A DNA stretch of 64,000 bases from Hemerocallis citrina (GCA_017893485.1 CM030360.1:2634501-2698500), one strand, 5' to 3'. Positions 40,489 through 53,134 are shown, counted from the stretch's first letter. The notes: a model not told the origin generated them from the sequence alone. Made by a program: numbers and translations.

Positions 40489-43400
40489 TGTAACAACCCG
40501 AAAAATAGCATATGGCTATTTTGCATTGAAATGTGTGCGCGATTGAGAATTTCGCGCGATCATGGATTTTCTGATAAAAATTATCTTAATTGAGAAATAT
40601 AAGATATATTGTCTATTTTATTTTATTATTATTTTCAAAATTAAATTATTTTTATACGGATTATTACAAAGTAGTTTTAATGTATTCTATATTGTTTGGA
40701 ATTATTAAGAGTAGAGAGTTGGGCTTTATTTGAAATGTATTAAGGCTAGGGGGCTTATACGAAACATTCCCTTAGATATTTACCTATCTACTATTATTTA
40801 TTCACATTTTTACAAAAAAAAACCCCCTTCTTTCTCCTTCTCCTTCTTCTTCCTTCTCTTTCTCTTCCCGTCTGGTTCCACCCCGACCTAGAACCCACCT
40901 CCCCCGGTCCCCCACTCCATCTCCTTCCCCTACTTCTCCCTTCTCCTTCGCTCACTTCCAGCCCAAAAGAAAAACCCCCCTCCTCTCTCTCCCACCTTCT
41001 CTTCTTCTCCCTTCTCCTTCTCCCCGTTCCATTTCCCATCCCGAACCCCATGGAAACCCCCCCCCCCCGACCTCCCCTCCTTTTCCTTCTTCTCCGTTCA
41101 CTCCCAACCCTCCTCCGTTCTTCTTCTTCTCCCTTCCTGGTTCGACGCCGACCCCAGAGAACCCCGGCCTCCTCCCCCTTCCTCCTTCTCCGTTCGCCCC
41201 CAACCGATCGAAAAGAGCCCCAACCCTTCCCCCTTCCCTCCCGTTCGCTCCCAACAAAGAAACCCACACCTCCGCCATCTCCTTCTTCTTCTTCCCGATC
41301 AAAACGAACCCAAAAAGAACCCATCACCGATCGATTCCTACCTCGCTCGAATCCACCTCTATTCTTCGTCAAATCCAAATTAAAGCGAGGAGTGGACTAA
41401 GCGAGGGATTCTCTACATCGTAGTAGCATTGGATTTTCGATTGGATTTCGGAAGGTATAAACCCTAACTATTTTTTTGTATAGAATTTAGTTGGGTTAAT
41501 TTTTATTGAGTAGGAATGTTAGGGTAGAGAGATTAGAGATGTTGGAAATTGTAGATGGGAGAAATTAGTAGATTATTAGAGAGATTGTGAGTTGTTAGTA
41601 AAATAGGGTTTTGGATTTGTAAAAGAGAACTATATGGGTATGGATTAATTCTCGGATAGTAGTAGAAATCATAGTTGAGCTACTAGAATATTTTAGAGAC
41701 GATTTGGTAATTATTTGGGGATAAAAATACCATAGGCATTAGATCATCACGTGCATCGCACGTGTATATCCCAAGCATTCAATAAGCGCTTGTGGGATAT
41801 TTGGGATAGCGATTATTTACTCTTGTGATTAGTTGAATTATTTGAGTTTTAATTGCTTGAAATTTGGTGATAGGATATATTCACGACCTTGGACGCGAGG
41901 TGGCACGGCGCTTGGATCTTCGCGGCAGATGTGAGTTAATTTATTATGTGTTTTTGGTGTGTTAAAGATATATGTGAGTACTAGTTTATTATATGTATTT
42001 CTGTGATTTTAGAAATATGTGAGTTGGTTTATTATATATTTTTGTAGTTTGATGAATATGTGAGTTATATTATTTATATATTTTTGTGGTTTAAAAATAT
42101 ATGTGAGTTAGTATATTAATATATTTTGTGGGTTAAAGAATATGTGAGTATTGATTTATTTTACATATTTTTGTGATTGTAAAATATGGTGAATTTTAAC
42201 TATTCATGAGTATATAAAAACCTATATAATGGATGAGTTATATTTAGATGATGATATCAAAATATGGGTGTATGGTTTATATACGTATTTTGATGTTTTG
42301 AAGAAGTTCGAATAAACTAAAGTATTGTTATAAATTTATGGATCAAAAGAATCCTATAAAAAGTATGAATGGTAGAACTTGAGTTGTATTAGATCATGCT
42401 TGAGTTGGTGTGCTATGTCAAAAAGAGAACTACCATGCTTAAAGATTTGTTGTAGTTAATGATTCTAAGAGAGGAACCCATGCTAAGATGAGTAGTTGTC
42501 CTAAGGTTCAAAGAAACCATGCTTAAGTGAGTATAGTAATGGTTTTAGCTAAGAGTCTAAAAAAAAGAACCCATTTTAGTTGTTAGTAGTAGTGAGTAAA
42601 AAGAACCCATCCTATGGATTTGAATTGTTGTAGAAAGAAACCCATGGTTAAGTTGTAGTAGAATATCATGTTTGGGTCGATTTTAGAAAGAAACTCATGT
42701 TTGAGTCGATTATAGTAGGTATGCCATGATGAGTTGATTTTAGAAGAAACCCATGCTAAGTTGATTATAGTAGATTCTTTTGTTGCTTCTAATTATAGAA
42801 GATCAAGTTTGCTAGTAAGCACAGTTGGTTGCTTCTAGGTTTGATTACCTGTATGATTGTTTGTATGTGGTTTTGTGCGTACGTGGCTCGACTGGCCCGT
42901 ATGTAGCTGTGGGTCTCATACGCAGCTTATTCGGCTCGTATGTGTATTGTTGTCTCATACGCGGCTCGACTGGCCCGTATGTAGATGTTGGTCTCATACG
43001 GAGCTTATTTGGCTCGTATGCATGTTGTTGTCTCATACGCGGCTCGACTGGCCCGTATGTAGCTGTTGGTCCCATACGTAGCTGTTTAGCTCGTATGTGT
43101 TTTTGGTTACTCGTATGTAGCTTCTTGGCTAATATGCAGTTTGTTGTGCTCATCTAGGGTGATATCATTGCCCTAGGGCTATCGACCATTAAGACGTGTG
43201 TTTAGCTTACTCCTAAGGGACTGTGGACGAGTCACTTCGCGGGTGCCGTCAGATCTTAACCGTTGGTTGATTGCGGACCGGAGTGTGACGAAATCCAAGT
43301 TCAGGATAGTAGCATGCGAATACGTTCGTATTGCCGGGGTCTTGGATCGATAGGCCATGAACCAGATCCTGAGGGATTCTGGTGAGTTTAGGTTGAGCAG

Positions 43401-45469
43401 CCTAATAGAGTTATCTTGCGAAGTCTAATTTAAGACCTAGCATGCTGTGTAATGTTGTCATTCCTAGGATTGTTCAGGGTTAGGAACATCATTAAGGTAG
43501 TGACTTATAAAGATCATTTTACTTCGACCCTTTGCCGAAAAGAGAGGAGTTGGTTGTAGGTAGCGCCTTACGACCAACTTGTCCCTCGAAGCAGGCCTTA
43601 GGTGGTGATATTGGGTTGTATCTTCCTGTCAAAGGGATACGTACGATGCCCTCTCACGAGTTGGGAGCACGGGATGCGTATCGCGCGCTGTTAATTCCTG
43701 AAGTGCCATGATAAGGCGGGCGGAGCTAGGGGGATGGACCCCGGAACTTCGTCGGGTCCTTGGCCAGGGGGAAGCGAACAGGCCATAGATAGCGGTCTAT
43801 GAGTTATGGGTTCGGAAGACCCTGTGTTCGTCTGGTTTTTGAGTGAGGTCCGGTGTACCGGGTGGTAGTGGCAAACATAGACACCATGAGCCCACTGCAT
43901 TGGTGGGACTTGACCACATGTGCAACCTCATCAGTCATGTAGTATCTGTCAGTAACAGGTTGTGTACAATTAGAAATTCATAACGCGGGTTCAAATCCCT
44001 ATATATGGAGAAACGGCTTGAGATGGGGCGCATATATTTATGGGCTGCATGTTGCTTCGGAGACTTGCTGACATTAGAATAAGAGCATCATCGCATTAGT
44101 AATCTTGCATTAGAATAAGAGCATCGTTGTATTGGTAATTTTGCATTAGAGTTAAGTCATAACATACACTGACACCAATTATATGTACACGTGTCTTTTC
44201 CATTCAAGTTAAATTGCGAGTGTGATAGTTGGAGTAGATTAATAATCAAGCTATGGGCTTGGGATGTGATTGTGTTATTACCAAACTATGTTGGGATATG
44301 GGGTGTATTGTGATAAAATGCAAGTAATTGGTGAGGTGAAATGAGATGTTAGGTTGGACATGAATGAATGTGGTAGTATGAGATTGAAGACATATATTGA
44401 TGATGGGATACGTGATATAAGGAAACAAAATCAATATTGTATTATGAGTGGTTATTCAAAGGGTTACTAAATATAAGTAGGTTATGAGCGGGTATAGATA
44501 TACATACAGGTGATGACTCAGAGAGTATTTGATGTAAAATCTTAATTATGATGTTTACATATTCAGATGTCAAGTAAGATTTGTTTATCTTGGAAATTGT
44601 GAGTTCGTTATGTTTTACTTGTAAGTTTAATTTATTTACTTATTTAATAAATTATACTCACACCAGAAATGGCTAACCCCTTAGTGTTTGGGGGTTAGGG
44701 AGTCCCTTGGCTACCCTAGGTCCCTACTGTTACAGGTCCTCAGCAGTGCAGAGGTGAGGTGTAGGTACAGGTTCCGTGGAGTGGAGCTCCAGTTATAATT
44801 CGTTGTTATGTTTAATTGTAAATAGTAAAGATTTATGCCTTAAATTGTATTTTTGATGTACAAGTATGAGGACGATGATGAAGAGTATAGTGTGAGGCAG
44901 CAGGATATGGTTTGGACCCGTATCCATTTCGTTGTGGAGTGCCGGGCGTCGTGGTAGGTTTTTACAGGTTATTTTCTAAAAACTTACTACGTTTTCAAAA
45001 GGATTTATGCTTTTTAATTGATATTTGTTAAACCGTTATGAGTTCGGCCCCCAGAGCATATATATATATTGCCTGTGTGATGATGCTCATTTTGGCCTGG
45101 GGAGCCCGTATTATTATTGCCTGTGATGTAAGCTACGGAATTTAGAGCAAAATTCCGTAAGCTTTTCTGTGTTTTGGGCAAAAAATACAAGGGAGACTCT
45201 GCCCAAATTTTCTTTAAAACATAACTATTTTAGTTTATGTTTAAAGTGATATAGAAATTGGAAGAATTGATTTTGGAGTCAAAAAGAAAAGAAAAGGGGC
45301 AGGCAGTACAGTTTGGTATCACAAACGGATAATTGTAATTACTGCGTAGTAACTCTGTGTTGAATAAAAAGTTTTAAATTTTCCAGCTTTTTTTGTCTCG
45401 AGACTAATTGAAGGAAAGATCTTGGCATGTGTCACGGTTTCCCAGCAACGGGGAGATCGGGGCGTTACA
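40489..45469 (+). mobile_element. Solo LTR (LTR-c), Tekay-type, in Tat-2
   Basis: Begins TGTAACAACCCGAAAAATAG and ends ATCGGGGCGTTACA. Perfect duplication GGCAC at 40484-40488 and 45470-45474. 4,981 bp with no gag or pol. Inside: a CT-rich leader-like tract (40820-41340), CACGTGCATCGCACGTG near 41749, decayed ACCCATG/CATGCTTAAG repeats related to the LTR-b array (42380-42770), a 77-bp tandem repeat, and a block matching LTR-b in reverse (43490-43990). Confidence 0.9.
42880..43125 (+). repeat. 77/78-bp tandem repeat in LTR-c
   Basis: GGCTCGACTGGCCCGTATGTAG recurs at 42886, 42963 and 43041 with GTCTCATACG and TTCGGCTCGTATG between. The open frame through it is an artefact of the repeat. Confidence 0.85.
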
Positions 45470-45703
45470 GGCACATTCAGTCGAAACTTATTACCGAACG
45501 GGACGACTTGCTCTCGGAGATGGGACACCTGCGGGCGGAAATGGCGAAGCTTCGAGGAGAGGCGGAGGAACCGTCTGCCGAGGAGGGCGAACAAGATGGA
45601 GAGGATGCATTTTTATGAAAGACAAGTGTAGTTGGTCGGGGGTTGTATGTTTTGTTTGCCGACACTTTTGTAATGGTCTATCTTGTACTGTACGCCGATA
45701 TTT

Positions 45704-45709
45704 AATAAA
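45704..45709 (+). terminator. Polyadenylation signal of Tat-2 antisense transcripts
   Basis: AATAAA, 85 bases after the ORF 3 stop, preceded by TTTTGTAATGG-like U-rich sequence, as in Tat-1. Confidence 0.55.
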
Positions 45710-45934
45710 ATTCCCTTTCGTTGTTTTGTACGTCTGTCTTTGTTTATAACTGTATTGGCCGTGCCGAACTACCTGAGCTGAGCGTGTCTATTTAGCCGAA
45801 TGGATCCCCAGGGGTGCGGCGATTTGTTGCTTAGTGGGTCTGACACGGCGACGTTCTCGAGAGTGCTATTTTGACGTGGCGAGATCTGAGCCGTTGAATG
45901 TAAGCGCGAATCTCGAGGCGGCTCAGTTCCCAAG

Positions 45935-45955
45935 AAAACGTTATCTTGTCATTTT
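45935..45955 (+). promoter_or_regulatory. AAAACG-N9-type motif, 3' side of Tat-2 antisense genes
   Basis: Third Tat-2 copy of the motif (others 34769-34788 and 36109-36128), same orientation relative to the antisense genes as in Tat-1, with TATCTTGTC core. Confidence 0.5.
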
Positions 45956-46130
45956 GCGCAGGTGGGATGATCTGAGCCGTCTGATCGAGATCACGCACGA
46001 AAGTTGAGGGGGAAGCGTGTTTTCCCCGTTTACCAGCTCGGGAAGGCACTTGCTCGGACGCCGACCGAATGTGTTTGCCTTCGGACCTCGGCTGACAGTC
46101 AAGAGTGGTCGGGATACGTGTTCCGGACCT

Positions 46131-46580
46131 TAGGCATAGTCCAACGGCTGTGGGAGCAATTCCGAACGGCGATCTACCCCTGGTTCGTCCGGAGACGAAC
46201 CGAGGAGGTAAAGTCGAGCCGAGTGTTGGACTCCGAACCATCGGTATAGTTCAACGGCTGTGGGAGCAATTCCGAACGGCGATCTACCCCTGGTTCGTCC
46301 GGAGACGAACCGAGGAGGTAAAGTCGGGCCGAGTGTTGGACTCCGAACCATCGGTATAGTTCAACGGCTGTGGGAGCAATTCCGAACGGCGATCTACCCC
46401 TGGTTCGTCCGGAGACGAACCGAGGAGGTAAAGTCGAGCCGAGTGTTGGACTCCGAACCATTGGTATAGTTCAACGGCTGTGGGAGCAATTCCGAACGGC
46501 GATCTACCCCTGGTTCGTCCGGAGACGAACCGTGGAGGTAAAGTCGAGCCGAGTGTTGGACTCCGAACCATTGGTATAGT
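46131..46580. repeat. Hairpin monomer array of Tat-2 (110 bp, ~4 copies)
   Basis: TCAACGGCTG at 46251, 46361 and 46471 (and CCAACGGCTG at 46141) gives an exact 110-base period. Each unit holds the hairpin GGTTCGTC-CGGA-GACGAACC (46182-46201 in the first) and GCCGAGTGTTGGACTCCGAACC, the complement of the Tat-1 monomer head. It lies between the antisense poly(A) site and the gag-pol stop. Confidence 0.9.
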
Positions 46581-46723
46581 AAGAGGGGAGAAAAAACAGG
46601 CAAATTCAAAAACAAAATGGAACTTTCTTTATTTGATATTTGACGGCGAACCGTTTTACATAGTAGAATTCATGGAACAGGTTACAAGTTAAAGGAGAGG
46701 AATGGCGCGACACCTCGGATTAG

Positions 46724-49700
46724 TTAGAGAGGCGCCGGGGCGCTCTCTTGGTATTTCAGGAGGTGATCGGCATTCCAGGTCCTCGGGAGCTCTCTACCAT
46801 CCATGTCCTCGAGTCGATATGCCCCAGGCCGAACAACTTTTGTGACCCGGTACGGCCCTTCCCAATTCGGAGCTAGCTTGCTCCTCTGACTGGGGAGGGA
46901 TATGGCTAGCTTTCTCAACACCAGGTCTCCTTGCTCAAGGTTGGCGGGTCGGACTTTCTTGTTGTAGGCTAGCTCGATCCTCCTTCTGTAATTCTGTTGC
47001 CGAATTGACGCCCTTTCCCTCAGTTCATCTATCAGGTCCAAGTTTCCTCTGAGGTCCCTGGCATTCTGCGCTTCGTCATAGGCTATGAGCCGGGGGGAAG
47101 GTATTCCGACCTCGAGGGGTATCACGGCCTCGGCCCCATAAGTAAGGCTGAAAGGGGACTCTCCGGTGGGCGTCCGCATGCTTGTGCGGTAGTTCCACAA
47201 CACACTAGGGAGTTGGTCGACCCACTGTCCTTTGGAGCACTTGTCCAACCTCTTCTTGATCCCCGCAAGGATCTGCTTATTAGCGTTTTCGGCCTGTCCG
47301 TTCAACTGGGGGTGCGAGACGGACGAGAAACGCTGTTGAATGACGAGGTCGTCGCACAGGGTTCGGAATGCCGAGCCAGTGAACTGGGTCCCATTATCTG
47401 TCACGAGGACGCGCGGGATGCCGAATCTGCATATAATGTTCTTCCAGAAGAACTGCACCACTTTGTTCTCGGTTATCGTGGCGAGGGGCTCGGCCTCGAC
47501 CCACTTCGAGAAGTAGTCGATAGCTACGACTAAAAACTTGAGCTGACCCGGAGCTGGAGGGAAAGGCCCTATCAAGTCCATTCCCCACATCGCGAAGGGG
47601 ATAGGGCTCGATAGGGAGGTGAGGTTGGCTTGAGGGAGGCGTCGGATGCTGGAGTGTCTCTGGCAGGAGCCGCACTGCCGAACGTGCCGCTCGGCGTCTT
47701 GGAGAAGCGTCGGCCAGAAGTACCCATAATTCAGAGCCTTTCGGGCCAGGGACCTAAATCCCGAGTGTGCCCCGCCGATCCCTTCATGAAGCTCCTGTAG
47801 GGCATATTCGGCCTGATCCGGAGAGAGGCATCGTAGGTACGGTCGGCCGTTTATTTGGGAGAAGGAGCGCTTGTATAGGATGCCCTCGATCAAGACATAG
47901 CGCTCGGCTCGGGTTCTAACTCGGCGTGCTTCTTTGGGATCCTGAGGCAGAACTCCATCCCTTAAGAATTCCACCAGTGGTTTCATCCAATTGTCCTGCA
48001 GCGCGACCGGCAATGTCTCCATCGAGCTAGGCGTCTCGTCTTCGATGCTCGGCTTGGAGAGGACTTCGATCAGCACGGTCTGTTCGAGACCCTGCAGAGA
48101 AGACGAAGCCAATTTGGAGAGAGCATCGGCCTGTGAGTTCTCCTCCCGAGGGACACGCTGGATGATGGCTTCTTCGAACCGACCCATCAGACCCCGGACC
48201 TTGGCGAGGTACTTAGCCATTCGCTCATCCCGGGCCTCGTACTCGCCCAAGACCTGATTCACAACTAGTTGGGAGTCACTGTGAACCCGAAGGCGCCGCG
48301 CCCCAGCACTTCGTGTGAGTCCGAGGCCAGCTATGAGGGCCTCGTATTCCGCCTCGTTGTTCGAAGCCTTGAAGTTCAGGCGGATCGCATACTGCAAGAC
48401 GAAGTTGTCAGGGCCGTTTAAGATAATCCCGGCGCCGCTTCCTTCACTGCAAGAGGACCCGTCCACGAAGACTGTCCAAATGGGGGGGCCATTCGGGACG
48501 TGGCCGACCTCAGGGATGGTGGACTCTACAATGAAGTTGGCGAGAGCCTGAGCCTTAATTGCCGTCCGAGGCTGATAAGTGATGTCGTGCTGACTCAGCT
48601 CTACGAACCATTTCATCAGCCGACCCGAGGTCTCTGGCTTGTGGAGGATCTGCTTTAGCGGTTGATCGGTGAGGACGATGACAGAATGAGATTGGAAGTA
48701 GGGCCGAAGCTTCCTTGCTGCCATGACGAGGGCGTAGGCTATCTTCTCTATCCTCGGATAACGGAGCTCGGCATCCCGAAGTACCTTGCTCACGTAGTAA
48801 ATGGGCCTTTGGGCCCGGTCTTCTTCTCTTACCAACACAGCGCTCAAGGTCTGCTCGGAAGCGGCCAAGTAGATGAAGAGAGGTTCGCCCGGGACCGGCT
48901 TACTGAGCAGAGGGGGGTTCACCAGATAGGCTTTCAGCTGGTCGAACGATTCTTGCTGTGCCTCGCCCCATTCGAATCCCTTAGCGCCTCGGAGTGCTTT
49001 GAAGAAGGGAAGGCACTTTTTCCCTGACTTGGAGAGGAACCGACCAATGGCTGCGAGCCGACCGGTGAGCTTCTGCACCTCTTTGACGTTCCGAGGCGGG
49101 GCCATGTCTAATATGGCTTTGATCTTTTCGGGGTTAGCTTCAATTCCCCGCTGGCTCACCATGAAACCGAGGAACTTGCCAGAGGAGACTCCGAACGCAC
49201 ATTTGTTCGGGTTTAGCCGCATGTTGTACTTCCTCAACATGCCGAAAGCCTCTTGGAGGTCGACTACATGGTCGGTGCCGCGGATGCTCTTGACGAGCAT
49301 GTCATCAACGTACACCTCCATGTTTCGGCCGATCTGATGCTGAAAGACCTTGTTGACGAGGCGCTGGTAGGTGGCGCCCGCGTTCTTCAAACCGAACGGC
49401 ATTACTCGGTAGCAGTAGAGGCCTTGGTCGGTGACGAAGGAGGTCTTCGGGATGTCCGGAGGGAACATCCGGATTTGGTTGTACCCCGAGAAGGCATCCA
49501 TGAAGCTGAGGAGTTCATGGCCCGAGGTGGCGTCGATTAGGGTGTCGATGTTTGGGAGAGGGAAGGGATCCTTCGGACACGCTTTGTTGAGGTCGGTGAA
49601 GTCGATGCATATCCTCCACGAGTCATTGGACTTCTTGACCATTACAACATTCGACAGCCACTCGGGATAATTCACCTCCTGGATGAACTTGGCCTTCAGC

Positions 49701-52469
49701 AGCTTATCCACTTCCTCCTTGATTGCCTGCTGTCGCTCGGGAGCGAACTTTCGCCTCTTCTGCTGAACCGGTTTGCACCCCGGTTCGACGCTTAGGCGGT
49801 GGACGAGCAAGTCTTCGGAGATGCCGGGCATATCCGCGGCCGACCAAGCAAATAGGTCGCGGTTATCCCGGATGCACCTCACCAGGTCGGAGAATAGCAC
49901 GGTCGGCAAGGACTTGCTGACGAGGAATTTTCGGCTCGGATCCTCGTCGGAGAAGAGTACTTCTTCTAACTCGTCCGCTGGCTCGGACGTGGGGCGAGGC
50001 CTCAGCTCGGGGATCTCGAGTGTCTCGAGCGAGAGCACTGGTCCCCCGGTGGAAGTCATGTAGCACTTCCGAGCTGTTTCCTGGCTTCCCCTGACTTCCC
50101 CTACCCCCGAACGAGTGGGGAACTTCATCTTCAAGTGGTATGCCGAGGGGACAGCCTCAAGAGCGGCTAGGCCGGGCCGACCTAGGATGACATTATATGC
50201 TGCCGGGACGTCGACGACCATGAAGTCCATCGGCTCCGTCCGGGTAGTAGGGGTGCTTCCCGCAGTAACGTCTAGGGTTATCACCCCTTCGACGGTTACC
50301 GGGACCCCCGTGAACCCGTGTAGAGTGTATCCGGCTGGCTTGAGACGGTCTCGGGACAGCTGGAGGCCCTGGAAGGCCGAGAGGAATAGGATGTTGACCG
50401 AACTCCCGTTGTCAACCAAAATCCTCTGCACCTTGAAGTTGGCCATGCGGAGGTCGATGACGAGGGCATCACAGTGAGGGGTTCGGACTCCTTCGAGATC
50501 GGCGTCGGAGAAGGACACGGGCACACCGAAGCCCTTGGGAGGAGGCGCACTGTGGACCGAGTTCACCTCTCGGACGAAGGCTTTCCGAGACGTATTAGAG
50601 GAGCCGCCCATGGGGCCCCCGTGGATCATATGCAGAACCCTTTCTTCTTCGAACTCAGGTGTTACTTCGCGCCGCTCAGAGCGCTTGTTAGCCCCCCGAG
50701 GGGGAGGAGAGTTCCGATCTGTCCGATCGTTAGCCTTCACGAACTTGGCCAACTGCCCCCTTCGAATGAGGGCCTCGATCTCATCTCTCAGCGCCCGACA
50801 GTCATTCGTCTCGTGCCCGTGGTCTCGGTGATACCGACACCACTTGTCTTTGTCCCTCCTCTTCGCCGGTTTGTGCATCCTCGGGGCTGGAGGGAGGACC
50901 CCCTCCTTCTCTACCTCCATGAGGATACTGGAGACATTAGTTGTGAGGAGCGTGAACTTCTCGAACCTGGGGGAAGGGCGACGTTGACCGCCCATGTCCT
51001 TCTGAGCTTTTTTCGACCCTTCCTCCCCCGTCGCCTTCCTTTTCGATCCTGCGGAGGGCCCTCCAAAGCTGGGAAGGGCTTCGGCCTCTTCTGCTCGGAT
51101 GTACTTCTCGCACCTCAGGAGGAGGTCGGCGAAGTCATGCGGAGGCTTCTTGGCGAGGGATGATCGGAGGTTGGCGTTATGGACGTTCGACTGGAACGCC
51201 ACGGTAGCCACGGACTGGTCCAAGGAAGCTATGGACCGGACTTCTGCGGTAAACCTTTTCACATAGTCCCGTAGCTTTTCTTCTTTCTCCTGCCGCAGGT
51301 TCAGTAAGGAAAGACTCATCTTCTCGGCTCGCCGGCTGCTCACGAAGTGAGTGATGAACAGCATCTCGAACTGTTCGAACGAGAAGATGGATGAGGGGGC
51401 GAGTCTAGAATACCATTCCCGAGCCGACCCCCTGAGGGTGGCGGGGAAGGTCCTGCATAGTACTGCGTCGGAAGCTTGGTGGATAAGCATCAGTGTCTTG
51501 AAGCTCTCGACGTGGTCGACCGGGTCGGATTCCCCTGAGTATGTTTCAAACTGTGGCGGTTTGAAACTCCTCGGAATATGGGCCTCCATGATCGACCTTG
51601 AGAAGGGAGGTCGGCTCGGACGGAAGGTTCCGGCTCGGGACTCTTCTTCCCTGTCCATACGGCCGATGCGCCTCTCCACCTCATGGATACGGCGGATGAG
51701 CGCGTCGTCCCTCCGCTGGTAGTCGTATGATCCCCCGGACTCCTCTTCATAGGAAGGGGAGCGCGGACTGCGACGCCGGTACTCCTGGGATCGTCGAGGG
51801 CTCTGTTGCCGCTGCTGTCGGCTGGGAGCCGGTGAAGGACTCCGGGTTCGGCGCTGTGGACTGGGACCCCTGGGGGGGCGTCGGAACCCGCCGAGCATTC
51901 TGGGCGTTCTGTCGGAGATCGAGGGCCTGCAGAACGGTCTCTTGAAACTGAAGGAACTCGGCTCGGCTGATGGGCATATCTCGGTCCCTCGGATGATGCC
52001 GATCTCTGGGGGACCGGGACCTCCTCCTTCGGCGCTCAGGGGACGCCGCTCGGCCTCTGCGCTCCGGGGACCTTCTGCCATCCCGACGACGTGGCGACCG
52101 TTCGCCCTGACGCTGGCGGGAGGCTCCCTCTCGGGCCCGCCTCTCCTCAAGATGGGTACGGAGGTCGTCGTCCTTATGGCGGTTTTGGAGTGTGATGCGG
52201 AGGTCGGGGTGATGGGAAGCCATCGAGTCCGAGGACCCGTTATGGACCGAAACATGACCCGGGTTGAGAGGCTGCTTCTCCTTCCGACCGTTATGGCCGG
52301 ACGGACCATTGTTGGGCTGCTGTTTGGTAAGAGGAGGAGGAGGTGGGATCTGCTGGGTCAACGGAGGGAGGTCGGGCTGAGGGATAGGGTTGACCGGAGC
52401 TTCAGTTGCTGGGTCGGTGGGGTTCCCCCCACGGTTCGACCCCCTGGATCTGTTCTTCTTCGGCGGCAT
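46724..52469 (-). CDS. gag-pol: Tat-2 gag-pol polyprotein, one frameshift in the gag head
   Basis: Starts at the ATG 52467-52469 (MPPKKNRSRGSNRGG), four codons in a frame shared with Tat-1. It runs through an Arg/Ser-rich head to a C7 run on the coding strand (51872-51878), where the frame must shift to continue; the downstream frame is open without a stop to 46724 (..LLKYQESAPAPL). Domains as in Tat-1: gag core, zinc knuckle WCRYHRDHGHETNDC, protease VDNGSS, RT YVDDM (49298-49312), RNase H, archaeal-type RNase H (VDGSSCSEGSGAG), integrase with D in MDLIGPF, D in VTDNGTQF and E in NGQAENANK. Protein similarity to Tat-1 is very high through pol. The C7 indel is the only visible defect. Confidence 0.9.
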
Positions 52470-52516
52470 TGCTGCGGAGGACGACGGAAGAGGAGCTGAG
52501 ACTGTTCGTGTGGTTT

Positions 52517-52534
52517 TTCCCACAGACGGCGCCA
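52517..52534 (-). other. Primer binding site of Tat-2
   Basis: Minus strand TGGCGCCGTCTGTGGGAA, identical to Tat-1, three bases inside the 5' LTR end. Confidence 0.8.
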
Positions 52535-52537
52535 ATC

Positions 52538-53129
52538 TGTTACCGCTGATTTCGGTGTGGGGGTAAACAGATAGAATTTGTGGATCCGAGGGAAACCTGA
52601 ACAGCTTACTCAGCCTACTTGCTCCCGCCGCTACCTGCAAAGAAGTGCGAAACACCGGGGTTGATTCCGGCGACGCACCCTCCGACGCTCTTGTCAGTAA
52701 TCAGCTAAAGATTAAGAAAGAGCTTAAGATGGTGGAGAAGTGATTAACCTGGTCTCGGTGGTAGAGGGGTTGTATTTATAGTCGCCTTTGGAATGATTTG
52801 GGGCCTAATTTCCTGCCTAACAAATAGGAGAAAAATCCTCATATTCTGTTTTGGGAAGTTAGGCCTTGATTCCCTAGTGAGAGCTAATCAGGTTTATTGA
52901 TTTGACCAAATCAGTGGCCTGATTCTCTGTTTGGTGGATTGGGCTTGTATCGGGTCGGGTCCCGTACCCAATTGAAGTGGATCTATTCGCGGGTGGTTGG
53001 TTCTGTGAGAAGGAGGCCCAATACCCGTTTTGGATCCATCTGTATGTGAAATTACCTTTTTACCCCCGTGCTTCAGGATTCGTGATCGATCTGGACGGTC
53101 CCGATTTAACCCCAATTTTAGCCATATCA
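52538..53129 (-). repeat. Tat-2 5' LTR
   Basis: 592 bases, nearly identical to 33527-34118. TATA (minus) at 52773-52780. Followed by AGTGT at 53130-53134. Confidence 0.95.
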
Positions 53130-53134
53130 AGTGT

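Larger units (their letters stand above)
40213..45618 (+). pseudogene. Tat-2 antisense ORF 3, interrupted by LTR-c
   Basis: After an acceptor (CCTATTTTTCAG, ending 40212) the frame reads LVAAIHGSDSGHPNDD, then LRRAEGEWSHLSLVLSLREA and ends ALRVKSIRH at 40488, where LTR-c is inserted. It resumes at 45475 as IQSKLITERDDLLSEMGHLR, then AEMAKLRGEAEEPSAEEGE and stops at 45618. The rejoined frame is open, so it was intact before the insertion. It is a third coiled-coil ORF with an acidic tail, and Tat-1 has no counterpart between its ORF 2 and poly(A) signal. The function is unknown. Confidence 0.55.
33527..53129 (-). mobile_element. Tat-2: complete Ty3/gypsy Tat-lineage element, carrying nested LTR-c
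   Basis: 19,603 bp with 592-bp LTRs at both ends and a perfect AGTGT duplication. Without LTR-c and its duplication it is about 14.6 kb. Minus orientation: 5' LTR 52538-53129, PBS 52517-52534, gag-pol, hairpin array, antisense genes on the plus strand, PPT, 3' LTR 33527-34118. Same lineage and plan as Tat-1 but a different family: the LTRs share only scattered segments (TGATATGGCTAAAA.., TAATTTCACAT, CTCCTTCTCACAG). By eye the two LTRs differ at four positions, so the insertion is recent. Confidence 0.9.

Noticed and set aside
40794..41378. Arg/Gly/Glu-rich minus-strand frame of 194 codons
   Set aside because: Complement of a CT-rich leader tract in LTR-c; low complexity, no domain.
42825..43157. 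Frame with repeated GSTGPYV.. units
   Set aside because: By-product of the 77-bp tandem repeat inside a solo LTR; no homologue and no start context.
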